From Thermoplasmata archaeon (lineage in GTDB: Archaea > Thermoplasmatota > E2 > UBA202 > JdFR-43): a stretch of DNA of 24,161 bases. The translations under genes and the position numbers were made by a program. The stretch is taken from assembly GCA_021163175.1 (NCBI GenBank), contig JAGGXG010000137.1:1-24161 (forward strand). Direction: 5' to 3'. Under the pieces are notes generated by a model. The model was not told the DNA's origin, did no database searches, and saw only the letters and a program-made list of their open reading frames with translations. Shown here one piece after another: positions 1-8,142 of this stretch (the stretch's first letter is position 1; every line of letters starts with the position of its first letter).

Positions 1-415
1 TGTTTACAAATATAACATGCTTTCCGTCCTTTATTCCAGCTTTTATGCTGTAGTCATACCATTTCTCAGGATAAAACTCATCTTTGCTGTATACAGCTCC
101 TTCCCTCACAACACTTTTCCTTCCTTCCGTTACAGGCTCTGGAGCAGGTTTTATTTTTTCTTTTATCTTTTCTATTTCAATGCCTATAGCTCTGACATCA
201 ATGCCATTTATTTTTGTCCCGAAAGGAAATATGTATGTTCTGGTTTCATATGGAAGTATTGGCTTCTCAGGAATCATTAAATTGGGTAGATCGCTTTTTA
301 TCAATACATAGCCATCCTTGTGCAAAAGTTCTATCTTTTTACCATTGCTGCTTGCAAAATTCAGCATACTCAAAAGTAACATGATTGTAACTAACGTGGC
401 TATTTTCTTTTTCAT
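1..415 (-). CDS. Secreted C25-peptidase-like protein, N-terminal propeptide part (partial)
   Basis: The gene reads leftwards from ATG at 415 and has no stop before the window edge, so only about 138 residues are visible. It opens with a clear signal peptide (MKKK, then a hydrophobic stretch to about residue 23). The rest resembles the propeptide region of the C25 gene at 22763: both have a P-x-x-P-I-L-P segment, then an 'FPFGTKI'/'LPFGVRI' strand, then 'SKDxFYP' and an aromatic strand ending 'HVIFV'/'HVTFV'. I infer a secreted gingipain-type (C25) cysteine peptidase or a protein with the same propeptide; the catalytic part lies outside the window. A TATA-like TTTAAATA centred about 25 bp before the ATG suggests a leaderless start. 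The upstream UPF0058 gene ends 22 bp away. Confidence 0.7.
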   Translation of the reverse strand, partial: MKKKIATLVTIMLLLSMLNFASSNGKKIELLHKDGYVLIKSDLPNLMIPEKPILPYETRTYIFPFGTKINGIDVRAIGIEIEKIKEKIKPAPEPVTEGRKSVVREGAVYSKDEFYPEKWYDYSIKAGIKDGKHVIFVN

Positions 416-435
416 AGGATTATGATTTCTGTCGT

Positions 436-443
436 ATTTAAAT
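436..443 (-). promoter_or_regulatory. TATA-like box for the partial C25-like gene
   Basis: TTTAAATA read on the minus strand, centred about 25 bp upstream of the ATG at 415, is the spacing expected for an archaeal leaderless transcript. It overlaps the last codons of the UPF0058 gene. Seen by eye only. Confidence 0.4.
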
Positions 444-701
444 TTTTGCTTCCATCCTTTCAAGTCGCTTGGCAACCATGGATAGAGAAGATAATTTATT
501 GTGCGAAAATATTTTTGCTATCTCCTTACCAAGTATGAATATTGCTTTTTTATGGGCATTCTTTGATTTATGTATGTGATGTGGATACACTCCAAATTCC
601 TCGTATTCTTTGAAGGCACCGTTTACATCCATTTCTTTTTCGATTTCTTCCTTTATCTGCACAAATAGAGTGTGCAGCTGGATTAATTCTTCTTTCTGCA
701 T
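438..701 (-). CDS. UPF0058 family small protein
   Basis: An 87-residue soluble protein starting MQKEELIQLHTLFVQIKEE. It matches the archaeal UPF0058 family (PF01893), whose members are about this length, begin with the same helical 'KEELIxLHxLxxQIK' segment and carry a His-rich central motif; here it is 'YPHHIHKSKNAHKKAIFILG' at about residues 39-58. The function is unknown in the family; the His cluster suggests metal or nucleic-acid binding, which is inference. A longer reading frame extends upstream to 887, but ATG 701 is preceded by a strong GGAGGGAGGGGG Shine-Dalgarno tract and fits the family N-terminus. A TATA-like CTTTAAAAATA lies about 36 bp upstream, so this gene probably has a short leader. 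Confidence 0.85.
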   Translation of the reverse strand: MQKEELIQLHTLFVQIKEEIEKEMDVNGAFKEYEEFGVYPHHIHKSKNAHKKAIFILGKEIAKIFSHNKLSSLSMVAKRLERMEAKI

Positions 702-868
702 CCCCCTCCCTCCAACATATATTCTTAAGTTATTTTTAAAGTTTTCTATTGTCGCCACAGAAGTGTTGAGAATGCCAAAACTTGTTTTTAAAGCCAGGTG
801 ATTTGGTATAACTTCAGGGATATTGCCAATACCAAAAAACATAAAAAAGAGGAAAAGATAATATCCGC

Positions 869-2023
869 ATGAGAAAAGAATTTGCATTTATTGCAATGAT
901 TGCTATAATTCTATCAAATATGGCATTTGCGAATGGAAGCGAGCCATGCGCAAATTTTACTTTTTCTCCAGAGTGGCCCAAAGTAAATGAAAACGTAACA
1001 TTCAATGCAAGTTTGAGTTATAGTGTTAATGGCAGCATTGTCAATTACACCTGGTATTTTGGAGATGGAAGCATTGGATATGGCATGGTGGTGAATCATT
1101 CTTATGAAAAAGAGGGGATATATCGCGTGTGTCTGAAGATTTTGGATAATAAAAGCATGAATTCAACCATATGTAAAAATGTTACTGTGGATAGCTCGCC
1201 ACCTTCATTGAAATATGAAGGGGCATCACCAAATGGAAAAAATGGATGGCATATAAGCAGGGTTAAAATCGAGATCGATGCAGAAGATTCCCTATCTGGA
1301 ATCAAAGAAATCAGATATAAAATCGATGATGGTGTATGGAAAAATTATAGTGAAGCAATTTACATAAATAATGAGGGAAATCACTTCATTTATTTCTATG
1401 CAATGGACAGAAGTGGAAACATAAATGAAAGTGCAATTGCATTGAAAATTGATTATACTCCACCTGCAACCAAATTTTTTGTTAATAAAAACGCAACAGA
1501 TGGATGGTATAATGAGGATGTCAATGTAACCCTTTTTGCAAATGATGAGCTTTCTGGTGTGGATGAAACATATTATATTATGGATGGCAAGTTGCATGAA
1601 TATGAAGGAGAGATAAAAGTCGGCGAGGGAAACCACAGTTTCATCTACTATTCTACAGATAAAGCAGGAAATATTGAAAGGATGAATGAGGCGAGAATAA
1701 AAGTTGATAAAAGCCCTCCTGTTCTAAAAATTACAAGTCCATTGAAAGGCGTGTATTTATTCGGCAGGAAGTTGATGGATTTGCAGTATACCATAATTAT
1801 AGGAAATGTTAGCATAGATGTTGTTGCGAGAGATAGCTTATCTGGTGTGACTCATGTTGATTTTTACATAAATGACCAATTGAAATTTAAAGATGATGAA
1901 GAACCATATTCATGGGAGTGGAATGAAAAGACTATAGGAGTGAGAGATATAAAAATAGTTGCCTATGACAACGCCGGCAATAAATACAGCGTGGAGGAAA
2001 GTGTTATAGCAATAAACATATGA
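869..2023 (+). CDS. Secreted PKD / Ig-like repeat surface protein
   Basis: A 384-residue exported protein with no visible enzymatic domain. Residues 1-21 form a signal peptide. Residues about 27-108 form a PKD domain with the diagnostic 'YTWYFGDGS' strand and 'HSYEKEGIYRVCLKILD'. Two related Ig-like repeats follow (about 111-196 and 198-281), each with a 'PP...GW' start, an 'A.D.LSG' turn and a 'Y..D..GN' end. The last domain (about 283-384) is another Ig-like fold with 'PLKGVYLFGRKLMD' and 'AYDNAGN'. N-glycosylation sequons are frequent. There is no C-terminal membrane anchor or sorting signal. Likely role: cell-surface adhesion or matrix protein, by inference. The start is ATG 869, about 26 bp after an AT-rich ATAAAAAAG element. 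It converges on the beta-helix protease gene. Confidence 0.8.
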   Translation: MRKEFAFIAMIAIILSNMAFANGSEPCANFTFSPEWPKVNENVTFNASLSYSVNGSIVNYTWYFGDGSIGYGMVVNHSYEKEGIYRVCLKILDNKSMNSTICKNVTVDSSPPSLKYEGASPNGKNGWHISRVKIEIDAEDSLSGIKEIRYKIDDGVWKNYSEAIYINNEGNHFIYFYAMDRSGNINESAIALKIDYTPPATKFFVNKNATDGWYNEDVNVTLFANDELSGVDETYYIMDGKLHEYEGEIKVGEGNHSFIYYSTDKAGNIERMNEARIKVDKSPPVLKITSPLKGVYLFGRKLMDLQYTIIIGNVSIDVVARDSLSGVTHVDFYINDQLKFKDDEEPYSWEWNEKTIGVRDIKIVAYDNAGNKYSVEESVIAINI

Positions 2024-2024
2024 T

Positions 2025-2037
2025 TGTTTCCGAAACA
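2025..2037. repeat. Short inverted repeat in convergent intergenic region
   Basis: TGTTTC-C-GAAACA directly follows the stop codon of the PKD gene. A second palindrome, ACGAATTCGT, sits at 2053-2062. The 58-bp gap separates two convergent genes, so these may act in 3'-end formation; the loops are too small for a normal hairpin and no long T-run follows on the plus strand. Confidence 0.25.
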
Positions 2038-2081
2038 TTTTATCATAGCACGACGAATTCGTTCCGTCTTTCGAAATTATT

Positions 2082-4376
2082 TTAAGGATAATAATATGAA
2101 TTCTTGAAGAAGGTTAAATCAATGTTATCCCAGTCATCAAAATCATTTTTGCCATGACTGCCATCAGAATAGTCAACGAGCTGGAAGGCATAGCGGTAAT
2201 TCAAGCAGCTTTTGTAATTTCGATATATCCAGTAGCCACGCATCCAGGGGGCATTGCAGCTTTCATTATCTATGCCCGGGAAGGTATATTCGAATAAGCC
2301 AAGTGTATGGCCAAGTTCATGCATCGAAAGGCTCGCATATGCCACTTTTCTTGCCTCTCCAATGCGCCATTTGTTTATATATGCTCCCCCAAGCACGAAA
2401 GAATCGAGATTGTCCCAGCCAACGAAGGCGTGGCCGCCCCGCGGGAGGGAGCTGTATTTGCCCATCACCTCGTAATGAAACACTCCGTGTTTTATGCTGT
2501 CTATGTTTCCATCCAAAAAATATTTCCAGTATATGTCCCTCAAATCATCATAGTATAAACGATTTTTCAATGGAAGCTCGTCGTCGATGAATACATGTAT
2601 TGTTATGTTGCGTAAAGCGAATGCATTGCAGAGTAATTCAACGCTGGTTTGAGAAGGCTTGTAGTCATGCATGTAGTCTATTTCAAGAAAAATGTCCTTT
2701 GCAAATGGATCAGAAAGATTTGAAGCCATATAATATTCCTGCAGGATTGTTAAGCCATCTCTGTCATGGTCTATTGATACATTATCGGGTTTCAAAGGAT
2801 TAAAGCCATATTTATCTTCCCACCAGAATGGAATGCCATCTTTGTCAACGTCATCCATAGAATTGTTTACATATGGGCTCGTATGGTATATGTTTTCTTC
2901 TTCCCAGTATGTTAAACCATCGCCATCGTAATCATTATATGTTACATCGAACCATATCTCATATTTTTTGAATAAAATATGGCCATAGCCATTGTCATCG
3001 CCGAGCCAATCATCACCATACCAATTTCCAGTAGCTAAATCATAATGAATTTGTTTTTCCTCCTTACCAATTTTTATTTTTATTTCCACAATTTGCTTTG
3101 AATCATCAACATTCTGAATGACTCTCCAGTCTGGTTCAACATCATTTTCAAAAACACTTTCATTTTCTTTACCATCTATGTTTATGCTCACACTGTATCG
3201 ATCCATATCGAAGCTTCTCACCCTCTTTACAATAAATGCTACTTTTATATCCACCAATGGGTCGAAATCAGCAACGCTAATCTTATTGAATTCATGTTCT
3301 GGAATAATGTATTGCTTTTCCTCCATAATTTTTGTTATTCCGTTATTTTCCTCCTTTTTTATACCATAAATTGGCTTTATCAGCCATGGCATTGTTAGAA
3401 CGATACTTCCCTCATTTTTTATTTTAGATGGAAAAATGCTACCCCAGTAATTGTGGCGTGCATCACAATATGAAAATTTTGCATGTAAATTATACATTTT
3501 ATTTTCCAAATCATTGTAATTGAATCGCATTCCTTTGCATCTATTTGCCTCGATTCCGAATCTATTGCCATAGATGGAAGAGTGATAAACATAGCAATCG
3601 TTGCAATCTTCATATTCTATGCCATACCTCATATCATGCAATTTTGTCTGCTCAACAACGTTTCCATTGCATTTCATCATTCTTATTCCAAAGCTAACAT
3701 AGCTTACATCGCATTTCCTGATTTCATTATAATGTGAGGAAAGCATGAAAATACCGCATTCATTATTGTTGTTTTTATAGAAATGGCATTCTTCGATAAT
3801 ATTATGAGAAGCATTCTCCATATACAGGGCGACGCCGCAATAGTAGGCGTTGTCACCAAAAATTTGATTGTTGTCGCCATAACATTGTATGGCAATACCG
3901 CATTTGTAAAAGCTGCATGAAGAAATAACGCTATCATTTTTTATTACAACTCCACCCCCAGCTTTACTCACATTGCATGCATACACCATTATCCCATTTT
4001 TTGCCACAATCCCATATCTTCCGTGGCTTATGTTACATCTCTCTATAACAGCATTTCCTTCAGCATAAACAACAGCATGACTTGCATCTGAATGAATTAT
4101 AGATAAATTTTTGAGGGTGGCACTGGCTGATATATTGAAAACGCTTCCATTTGTTCCATAAACTACTGCATTTCTTCCTTCTATGATAACGCTTTTGTTC
4201 ACAACAACGCTTTCATGGAAAGTACCCTCTATAATTATTTTGTCTCCCGGCATAGCAGCATTTATGGCATGTTGTATACTCTCCCCTTCATGAACAACTA
4301 TGGTGTTTTCCCTGCTGTAGTCTGAAAAATTTAATATAAAAGCCAGGCCTATGAATATAACAAAAACCTTTTTCAT
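2082..4376 (-). CDS. Secreted beta-helix / Ca-repeat / HExxH metalloprotease-like protein
   Basis: A 764-residue exported fusion. Residues 1-22 are a signal peptide. Residues about 25-330 form a right-handed parallel beta-helix of the NosD/polysaccharide-lyase type, with repeated 'N.I..C....YGI' turns and many Cys and Asn. A middle linker follows. Residues about 481-550 hold three aspartate-rich Ca-binding repeats (DYDGDG, DVDKDG, DHDRDG) like bacterial TSP3 repeats. Residues about 561-764 look like a zinc metallopeptidase with HELGHTLGLFE (His686, Glu687, His690) and a downstream 'SCLNY' where related metzincin-like proteins have a Met-turn Met. Expected activity: cleavage of extracellular proteins or glycoproteins, with the helix binding polymer. 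The changed Met-turn and a Glu at the third-ligand position leave catalytic activity uncertain. Possible TATA box about 24 bp before the ATG. Confidence 0.8.
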   Translation of the reverse strand: MKKVFVIFIGLAFILNFSDYSRENTIVVHEGESIQHAINAAMPGDKIIIEGTFHESVVVNKSVIIEGRNAVVYGTNGSVFNISASATLKNLSIIHSDASHAVVYAEGNAVIERCNISHGRYGIVAKNGIMVYACNVSKAGGGVVIKNDSVISSCSFYKCGIAIQCYGDNNQIFGDNAYYCGVALYMENASHNIIEECHFYKNNNNECGIFMLSSHYNEIRKCDVSYVSFGIRMMKCNGNVVEQTKLHDMRYGIEYEDCNDCYVYHSSIYGNRFGIEANRCKGMRFNYNDLENKMYNLHAKFSYCDARHNYWGSIFPSKIKNEGSIVLTMPWLIKPIYGIKKEENNGITKIMEEKQYIIPEHEFNKISVADFDPLVDIKVAFIVKRVRSFDMDRYSVSINIDGKENESVFENDVEPDWRVIQNVDDSKQIVEIKIKIGKEEKQIHYDLATGNWYGDDWLGDDNGYGHILFKKYEIWFDVTYNDYDGDGLTYWEEENIYHTSPYVNNSMDDVDKDGIPFWWEDKYGFNPLKPDNVSIDHDRDGLTILQEYYMASNLSDPFAKDIFLEIDYMHDYKPSQTSVELLCNAFALRNITIHVFIDDELPLKNRLYYDDLRDIYWKYFLDGNIDSIKHGVFHYEVMGKYSSLPRGGHAFVGWDNLDSFVLGGAYINKWRIGEARKVAYASLSMHELGHTLGLFEYTFPGIDNESCNAPWMRGYWIYRNYKSCLNYRYAFQLVDYSDGSHGKNDFDDWDNIDLTFFKNSYYYP

Positions 4377-4393
4377 AAGTGTATATTACGGGC

Positions 4394-4846
4394 CTAATTT
4401 AATTTTATGCTTTCTATAAATTTCTTCATGTTTTCAAAATGAGTTCCAATCCAGTATATTCTCTTGCATCTCGGACATACATAAAATTCATCATGGCTTT
4501 CATAAACATGTTCTGGAACTTTTCCTTTAACTTTTTCCTTTTCGATTTTTTCAATTTTTTCATTACATATTATGCATCTTGTAAGCAAATTCTTTTCATT
4601 TATTTCCAAACCAAGCTCTTTAATCAACTTTTTAAGTTGCTCTCTTAGACCGTTATTCTCAAGATAAACTGAATTTTTGCATTTCGAAGCCAGTTTTTTA
4701 TCTCTGGTAAGCAAAATTCTTTTTTCTTCTCTCGCTATCCTTGCTATTTCCTCATCTTCCATATTCTTAACATATTTTGCATCATATCCAAGAATGCGTA
4801 ACCATTTTGCCATGCTTCCGAGCATTTCATCGCATATGAATTTCAC
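4394..4846 (-). CDS. Mut7-C / PIN-like RNase domain protein with zinc ribbon
   Basis: A 150-residue protein of the Mut7-C RNase family (PF01927). The N-terminal PIN-like half begins 'MKFICDEMLGSMAKWLRILGY', with the acidic Asp6 in 'CDEMLG' and Asp49 in 'LLTRDKKLA'. The C-terminal half carries a zinc ribbon, CIIC (about residues 91-94) and CPRC (124-127), followed by 'RIYWIGTHFENM', which is characteristic. The family is predicted to cleave RNA; substrates in archaea are not established. I chose GTG 4846 over ATG 4864 because family members start at 'MKFI' and because a TATA box lies 26 bp before 4846 but only about 8 bp before 4864. It follows the asparaginyl-tRNA synthetase gene by 39 bp. 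Confidence 0.85.
   Translation of the reverse strand: MKFICDEMLGSMAKWLRILGYDAKYVKNMEDEEIARIAREEKRILLTRDKKLASKCKNSVYLENNGLREQLKKLIKELGLEINEKNLLTRCIICNEKIEKIEKEKVKGKVPEHVYESHDEFYVCPRCKRIYWIGTHFENMKKFIESIKLN
4395..4405 (-). promoter_or_regulatory. TATA-like box for the beta-helix protease gene
   Basis: AATTAAATTA on the minus strand, centred about 24 bp before ATG 4376. It lies within the last codons of the upstream Mut7-C gene, so the protease may have its own leaderless promoter despite the 17-bp gap. Confidence 0.35.
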
Positions 4847-4867
4847 AAAAAGTTTATTTTGCATGAT

Positions 4868-4876
4868 TTTAAATTG
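4868..4876 (-). promoter_or_regulatory. TATA-like box deciding the Mut7-C start
   Basis: ATTTAAAAT on the minus strand, centred 26 bp before GTG 4846. The spacing matches other leaderless genes here and argues against the ATG at 4864. Confidence 0.4.
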
Positions 4877-4885
4877 TTATCTCCA

Positions 4886-6175
4886 TTATGGATACGCCCT
4901 TCTGAGCATCCTTGGAAATGGAGTTGCATCTCTTATATGATCAAGCTTTGCAAGCCACATTATTAGGCGTTCAAGCCCAAGGCCGAAGCCTGAATGTGGC
5001 ACGCTACCATATCTGCGTAAATCAAAATACCATTCGTAGTTTTCCACCTTTGCCCCTTGCTGTCGTAAACGAGCTATCATGGAATCGATATCTTCGCTTC
5101 TTTCTGATCCCCCTATTAACTCACCATATCCTTCTGGAGCAAGCATATCTGCGCATTCCACGGTCTTTCCATCTGGTGAAATCTTCATATAGAATGCCTT
5201 TGCTTCAACAGGAAAATGGGTTATGAAGACGGGCTTTTCCTCCCCTTCCACCAGAGCCCTTTCGTGCGGCGCCCCAAAATCATCGCCCCATTTTATCTCG
5301 AATCCCTTTTCCTGTAATTTTTTTATCGCATCTTTGTATTTCACTCTTTTAAAAGGTGGCTCGATCTGTTTCAATGATTCAATATCTCTTCCGAGAAATT
5401 CAAGCTCATCTCTGGCAATCTTCACAATATTCTGGCAAACGTGGCTTATCAATTCTTCCTGAATTTTCATGTTGCCCTCGTTGTCAACCCATGCTTCCTC
5501 TGCCTCCAGATGCCAGTATTCCGTTAAATGCTTCCTCGTCCTCGATTTTTCAGCCCTGAAAGATGGCGTAAGAGACCAAACACGCTCGAGAGAGAAAATT
5601 AATGCTTCAAGGTACATCTGCGCCGTCTGGCTCAAATATGCTTTCTGCCCGAAATAATCGAACTCGAAGGCTGTGGCGCCTCCTTCGGCAGCGTTCGTCG
5701 TTATAACGCTGGGAGTGACTTCATAAAAATCATTTTCATCGAACCATTGCCTTATGAGGCGTAGTACCTTTGCTTTCAATTTCATGACTTCTGTAAGCTT
5801 TCTTGAACGAAGCCATAAATGGCGATTGTCAAGCAGGAACTCGACGCTCTGATATTCCGTTATCGGAAATTCTTCTGCGAAGCCAACAACATTGAATTTT
5901 TTAACATGAATTTCTCTTCCACCTGGAGCGCGTTCATCCTCATGTATTACGCCTTCTATTTCAACGGATGATTCAATCAACGCCTTCCTTGCATTTTTGA
6001 ATTCCTCACTGCTCACATTTTTCTTTTCCACTATCGTCTGTATTATGCCTGTCGAATCTCTCACAACAATAAAAGCTATTTTACCACTACTGCGCTTCCT
6101 ATAAATCCACCCTCTTATTTTTACTTCCTCTCCTTCCTTCTTACGCAAAGCCTCGCTTATTTTACAATATTCCAT
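4886..6175 (-). CDS. asnS: Asparaginyl-tRNA synthetase
   Basis: A 429-residue class IIb aminoacyl-tRNA synthetase that joins Asn to tRNA-Asn with ATP in the cytoplasm. Residues about 1-105 form the OB-fold anticodon-binding domain ('VKIRGWIYRKR'). The catalytic core holds motif 2 at about 206-226 ('FRAEKSRTRKHLTEYWHLE') and motif 3 at about 396-407 ('GFGLGLERLIMWL'). The 'EYWHLEAE' segment after motif 2 is the feature that separates AsnRS from AspRS. The length is normal for the family. ATG 6175 has a TTTTTTATT element about 25 bp upstream, suggesting a leaderless transcript. The Mut7-C gene follows on the same strand. A truncated paralogue of this enzyme, the asparagine synthetase, lies at 9021-9938. 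Confidence 0.93.
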   Translation of the reverse strand: MEYCKISEALRKKEGEEVKIRGWIYRKRSSGKIAFIVVRDSTGIIQTIVEKKNVSSEEFKNARKALIESSVEIEGVIHEDERAPGGREIHVKKFNVVGFAEEFPITEYQSVEFLLDNRHLWLRSRKLTEVMKLKAKVLRLIRQWFDENDFYEVTPSVITTNAAEGGATAFEFDYFGQKAYLSQTAQMYLEALIFSLERVWSLTPSFRAEKSRTRKHLTEYWHLEAEEAWVDNEGNMKIQEELISHVCQNIVKIARDELEFLGRDIESLKQIEPPFKRVKYKDAIKKLQEKGFEIKWGDDFGAPHERALVEGEEKPVFITHFPVEAKAFYMKISPDGKTVECADMLAPEGYGELIGGSERSEDIDSMIARLRQQGAKVENYEWYFDLRRYGSVPHSGFGLGLERLIMWLAKLDHIRDATPFPRMLRRAYP

Positions 6176-6195
6176 TGAGGTAAAAATGGAGAGAG

Positions 6196-6204
6196 AATAA
6201 AAAA
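6196..6204 (-). promoter_or_regulatory. TATA-like box for asnS
   Basis: TTTTTTATT on the minus strand, centred about 25 bp before ATG 6175, in the 42-bp gap after the PUA gene. Confidence 0.35.
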
Positions 6205-6217
6205 TTTGTTGTGTATG

Positions 6218-6691
6218 CTACTCCTCTTTAGCCATTTTCCATATTTTATCACCAATATGATGAATGTTTTCAACGGCTTTTCCTTTCCTTGCTTCTTTCA
6301 TTTCCTTTCCATCCATCAAAGCTATTCCTATGGCAAGCGGAAGAGAACGAACATCGCCTACCCACACCATATCGCCTTTTTTAATGCCATCGTCAGCATC
6401 CACTATTCCAGCTGCCATGACATCTGCTCCATTCAAAATATGCTTTATCGCCCCATCATCTACGATGACATATCTCTTGCTCGCTTGGACTTCTTTTAAG
6501 CCCTCGACATTTAAAAATGGCTCCCCGTCCATTACAAATCCTCTTATTTTTCCATTTATGAGCAACAACTTCATTTTTTCATAATCTGCTATTTCAATGC
6601 TTCCATCAACCTTGCTTCCAAGCGCTGTTTCAATCTTTCTCAATATTTCTTTCTTCTCCTTTTTGCTTACCATGTGGCGATTTTTCAGCAT
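6218..6691 (-). CDS. PUA domain RNA-binding protein (COG2016/MCT-1-like)
   Basis: A 157-residue cytoplasmic protein. The N-terminal part begins 'MLKNRHMVSKKEKKEILRKI', typical of the archaeal COG2016 family related to eukaryotic MCT-1. The C-terminal PUA domain spans about residues 60-137, including 'RYVIVDDGAIKHILNGADVM', 'GIVDADDGIKKGDMVWV' and 'PLAIGIALM'. Family members bind structured RNA and, in eukaryotes, act with ribosome recycling and re-initiation factors; the archaeal role is inferred. ATG 6691 was chosen over an upstream ATG at 6733 because it matches the family start and leaves a TATA element 21-25 bp upstream. It is divergent from the GlcD-like gene with only 45 bp between, and precedes asnS on the same strand. 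Confidence 0.85.
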   Translation of the reverse strand: MLKNRHMVSKKEKKEILRKIETALGSKVDGSIEIADYEKMKLLLINGKIRGFVMDGEPFLNVEGLKEVQASKRYVIVDDGAIKHILNGADVMAAGIVDADDGIKKGDMVWVGDVRSLPLAIGIALMDGKEMKEARKGKAVENIHHIGDKIWKMAKEE

Positions 6692-6703
6692 GATAGCATA
6701 TCG

Positions 6704-6719
6704 ATTAAAATTAAATATT
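6704..6719. promoter_or_regulatory. Shared divergent promoter core, PUA gene and GlcD-like gene
   Basis: The AT-rich block ATTAAAATTAAATATT is the only TATA-like sequence in the 45-bp gap between ATG 6691 (-) and ATG 6737 (+). It lies about 21-24 bp from the minus start and 25 bp from the plus start, so both promoters must overlap and may exclude each other. Confidence 0.45.
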
Positions 6720-6736
6720 CTTTTCATTTTCAAAAC

Positions 6737-8137
6737 ATGGACATTGTTTCAATGCTCGAAGATGCAATAGGAAAAGAAAAAATTCTTGCAGATAACGCTT
6801 CCTTATATTCGTATGGTTTCGATGCAAGCATACATCATGCAATACCAAGCGTTGTTGTAACGCCCAGAAGTGAGGAAGACGTCATAGAAATAATAAAGAT
6901 AGCTCATGAACACGCTATTCCAGTTGTAGCCAGAGGTGCAGGAACAGCTTTAAGCGGGCAGGCTGTACCCATAAAAGGTGGTATAATACTTGACATGGCT
7001 GCGATGAACAAAATAAAGGAGATAAAAATAGAAAATTTTTATTGCAGGGTCGAACCAGGCGTTGTGTATGGCGAGTTGAACAGGCAGCTTGCAAAATATG
7101 GCTTTTTCTTCCCGCCCTCGCCTGGCAGCGGCGATGTTTGCACGATTGGAGGCATGATCGCCACCAATGCTTCAGGCATGAGAGCGATAAAATATGGAGC
7201 TACTCGTGACTATGTGCTTGGCTTGCGTGCTGTTTTTCCCCCTGGAAAAGCTTATGCATTGGGTTCATCAACGCTTAAAAATTCATCTGGCTATCAGATT
7301 GAGCGCCTTCTGGCTGGGAGCGAGGGCACGCTTGGAGTAATAACGGAAGCAACGATAAAAATAATACCTTTGCCAGAAAAGAGAGGTGTTGCTCTTGCTT
7401 CTTTCGACAGCTTGCATGATGCTGGAAAAGGCGTTGCAAATATAATAGCATCTGGCATAATTCCTTCCGCATTAGAAATAATGGATAGAGTTTGCATACA
7501 AGCGGTGAATAAATCAATGAATATTGGTCTGCCTGACGTGGAGGCGATACTCATAATAGAAAAAGATGGAAAAGAGGAGGAAATTAAAAAAGATATTGAG
7601 AGAATAGCCGAGATATGCAGAAAAAGCAATGCAAAAGATGTTGTTTTCACATTCGATGAGAAAGAAATGGCAAATTTATGGAAAGGAAGGAAAGGTGTTC
7701 TGCCATCTCTGTCAAGATATGGAGAAAATAGAATTTCCGTTTCTCTTGCAGATGATATGGCTGTTCCAATATCAAAAATACCAGATGCAGTAAAAGCATT
7801 TCAGGAGTTATCGAGGAAATATGGCATCCTCATTGGAACATATGGGCATGCTGGCGATGGCAATTTGCATACAAAAATTTTGATTGACCCAACGAGCGAG
7901 GAAGAATGGAAAAAGGCGGAGAAACTTGTTGATGAGATATACAGAGTGGTTTACAATCTTGGAGGAATAGTTAGCGGGGAGCATGGAATAGGGATATCTA
8001 AAGCACCATGGATGATCAAGGAGAACATAGAGCTTATGGAAAAGATAAAGGCTGCAATTGATCCAAAAAATATAATGAATCCTGGAAAAATGATGCAATG
8101 GAAAGGGAGTATAATAACCAATTTGCGTTACAGGTGA
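6737..8137 (+). CDS. GlcD-like FAD-binding oxidoreductase (glycolate/D-lactate dehydrogenase family)
   Basis: A 466-residue FAD enzyme of the GlcD/D-lactate dehydrogenase family, expected to oxidise a 2-hydroxy acid and pass electrons to the Fe-S partner encoded next. The PCMH-type FAD-binding domain covers about 36-215, with 'PVVARGAGTALSGQAVP' and 'GGMIATNASGMRAIKYG'. The C-terminal FAD-oxidase domain contains 'GHAGDGNLH' (His371 to His377) and 'GGIVSGEHGIG' (His416), the conserved active-site regions. ATG 6737 is preferred to the upstream ATG at 6674, which would overlap the PUA gene, and it sits 25 bp after a TATA box. The stop overlaps the beginning of the next frame. Substrate (glycolate, D-lactate or other) cannot be told from sequence alone. 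Confidence 0.85.
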   Translation: MDIVSMLEDAIGKEKILADNASLYSYGFDASIHHAIPSVVVTPRSEEDVIEIIKIAHEHAIPVVARGAGTALSGQAVPIKGGIILDMAAMNKIKEIKIENFYCRVEPGVVYGELNRQLAKYGFFFPPSPGSGDVCTIGGMIATNASGMRAIKYGATRDYVLGLRAVFPPGKAYALGSSTLKNSSGYQIERLLAGSEGTLGVITEATIKIIPLPEKRGVALASFDSLHDAGKGVANIIASGIIPSALEIMDRVCIQAVNKSMNIGLPDVEAILIIEKDGKEEEIKKDIERIAEICRKSNAKDVVFTFDEKEMANLWKGRKGVLPSLSRYGENRISVSLADDMAVPISKIPDAVKAFQELSRKYGILIGTYGHAGDGNLHTKILIDPTSEEEWKKAEKLVDEIYRVVYNLGGIVSGEHGIGISKAPWMIKENIELMEKIKAAIDPKNIMNPGKMMQWKGSIITNLRYR

Positions 8138-8142
8138 TGAAA

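Noticed and set aside
702..887. N-terminal extension of the UPF0058 frame with a hydrophobic leader (start at 887)
   Set aside because: The extension overlaps the divergent PKD gene start and does not fit the family; ATG 701 has a strong ribosome site.
2254..2803. Several plus-strand open frames of 67-95 codons
   Set aside because: They lie opposite the metalloprotease-coding part of the beta-helix gene and show no protein-like features.
7275..7650. Minus-strand open frames of 80 and 118 codons
   Set aside because: They are antisense shadows of the GlcD-like gene, Ser/Leu-rich without motifs.
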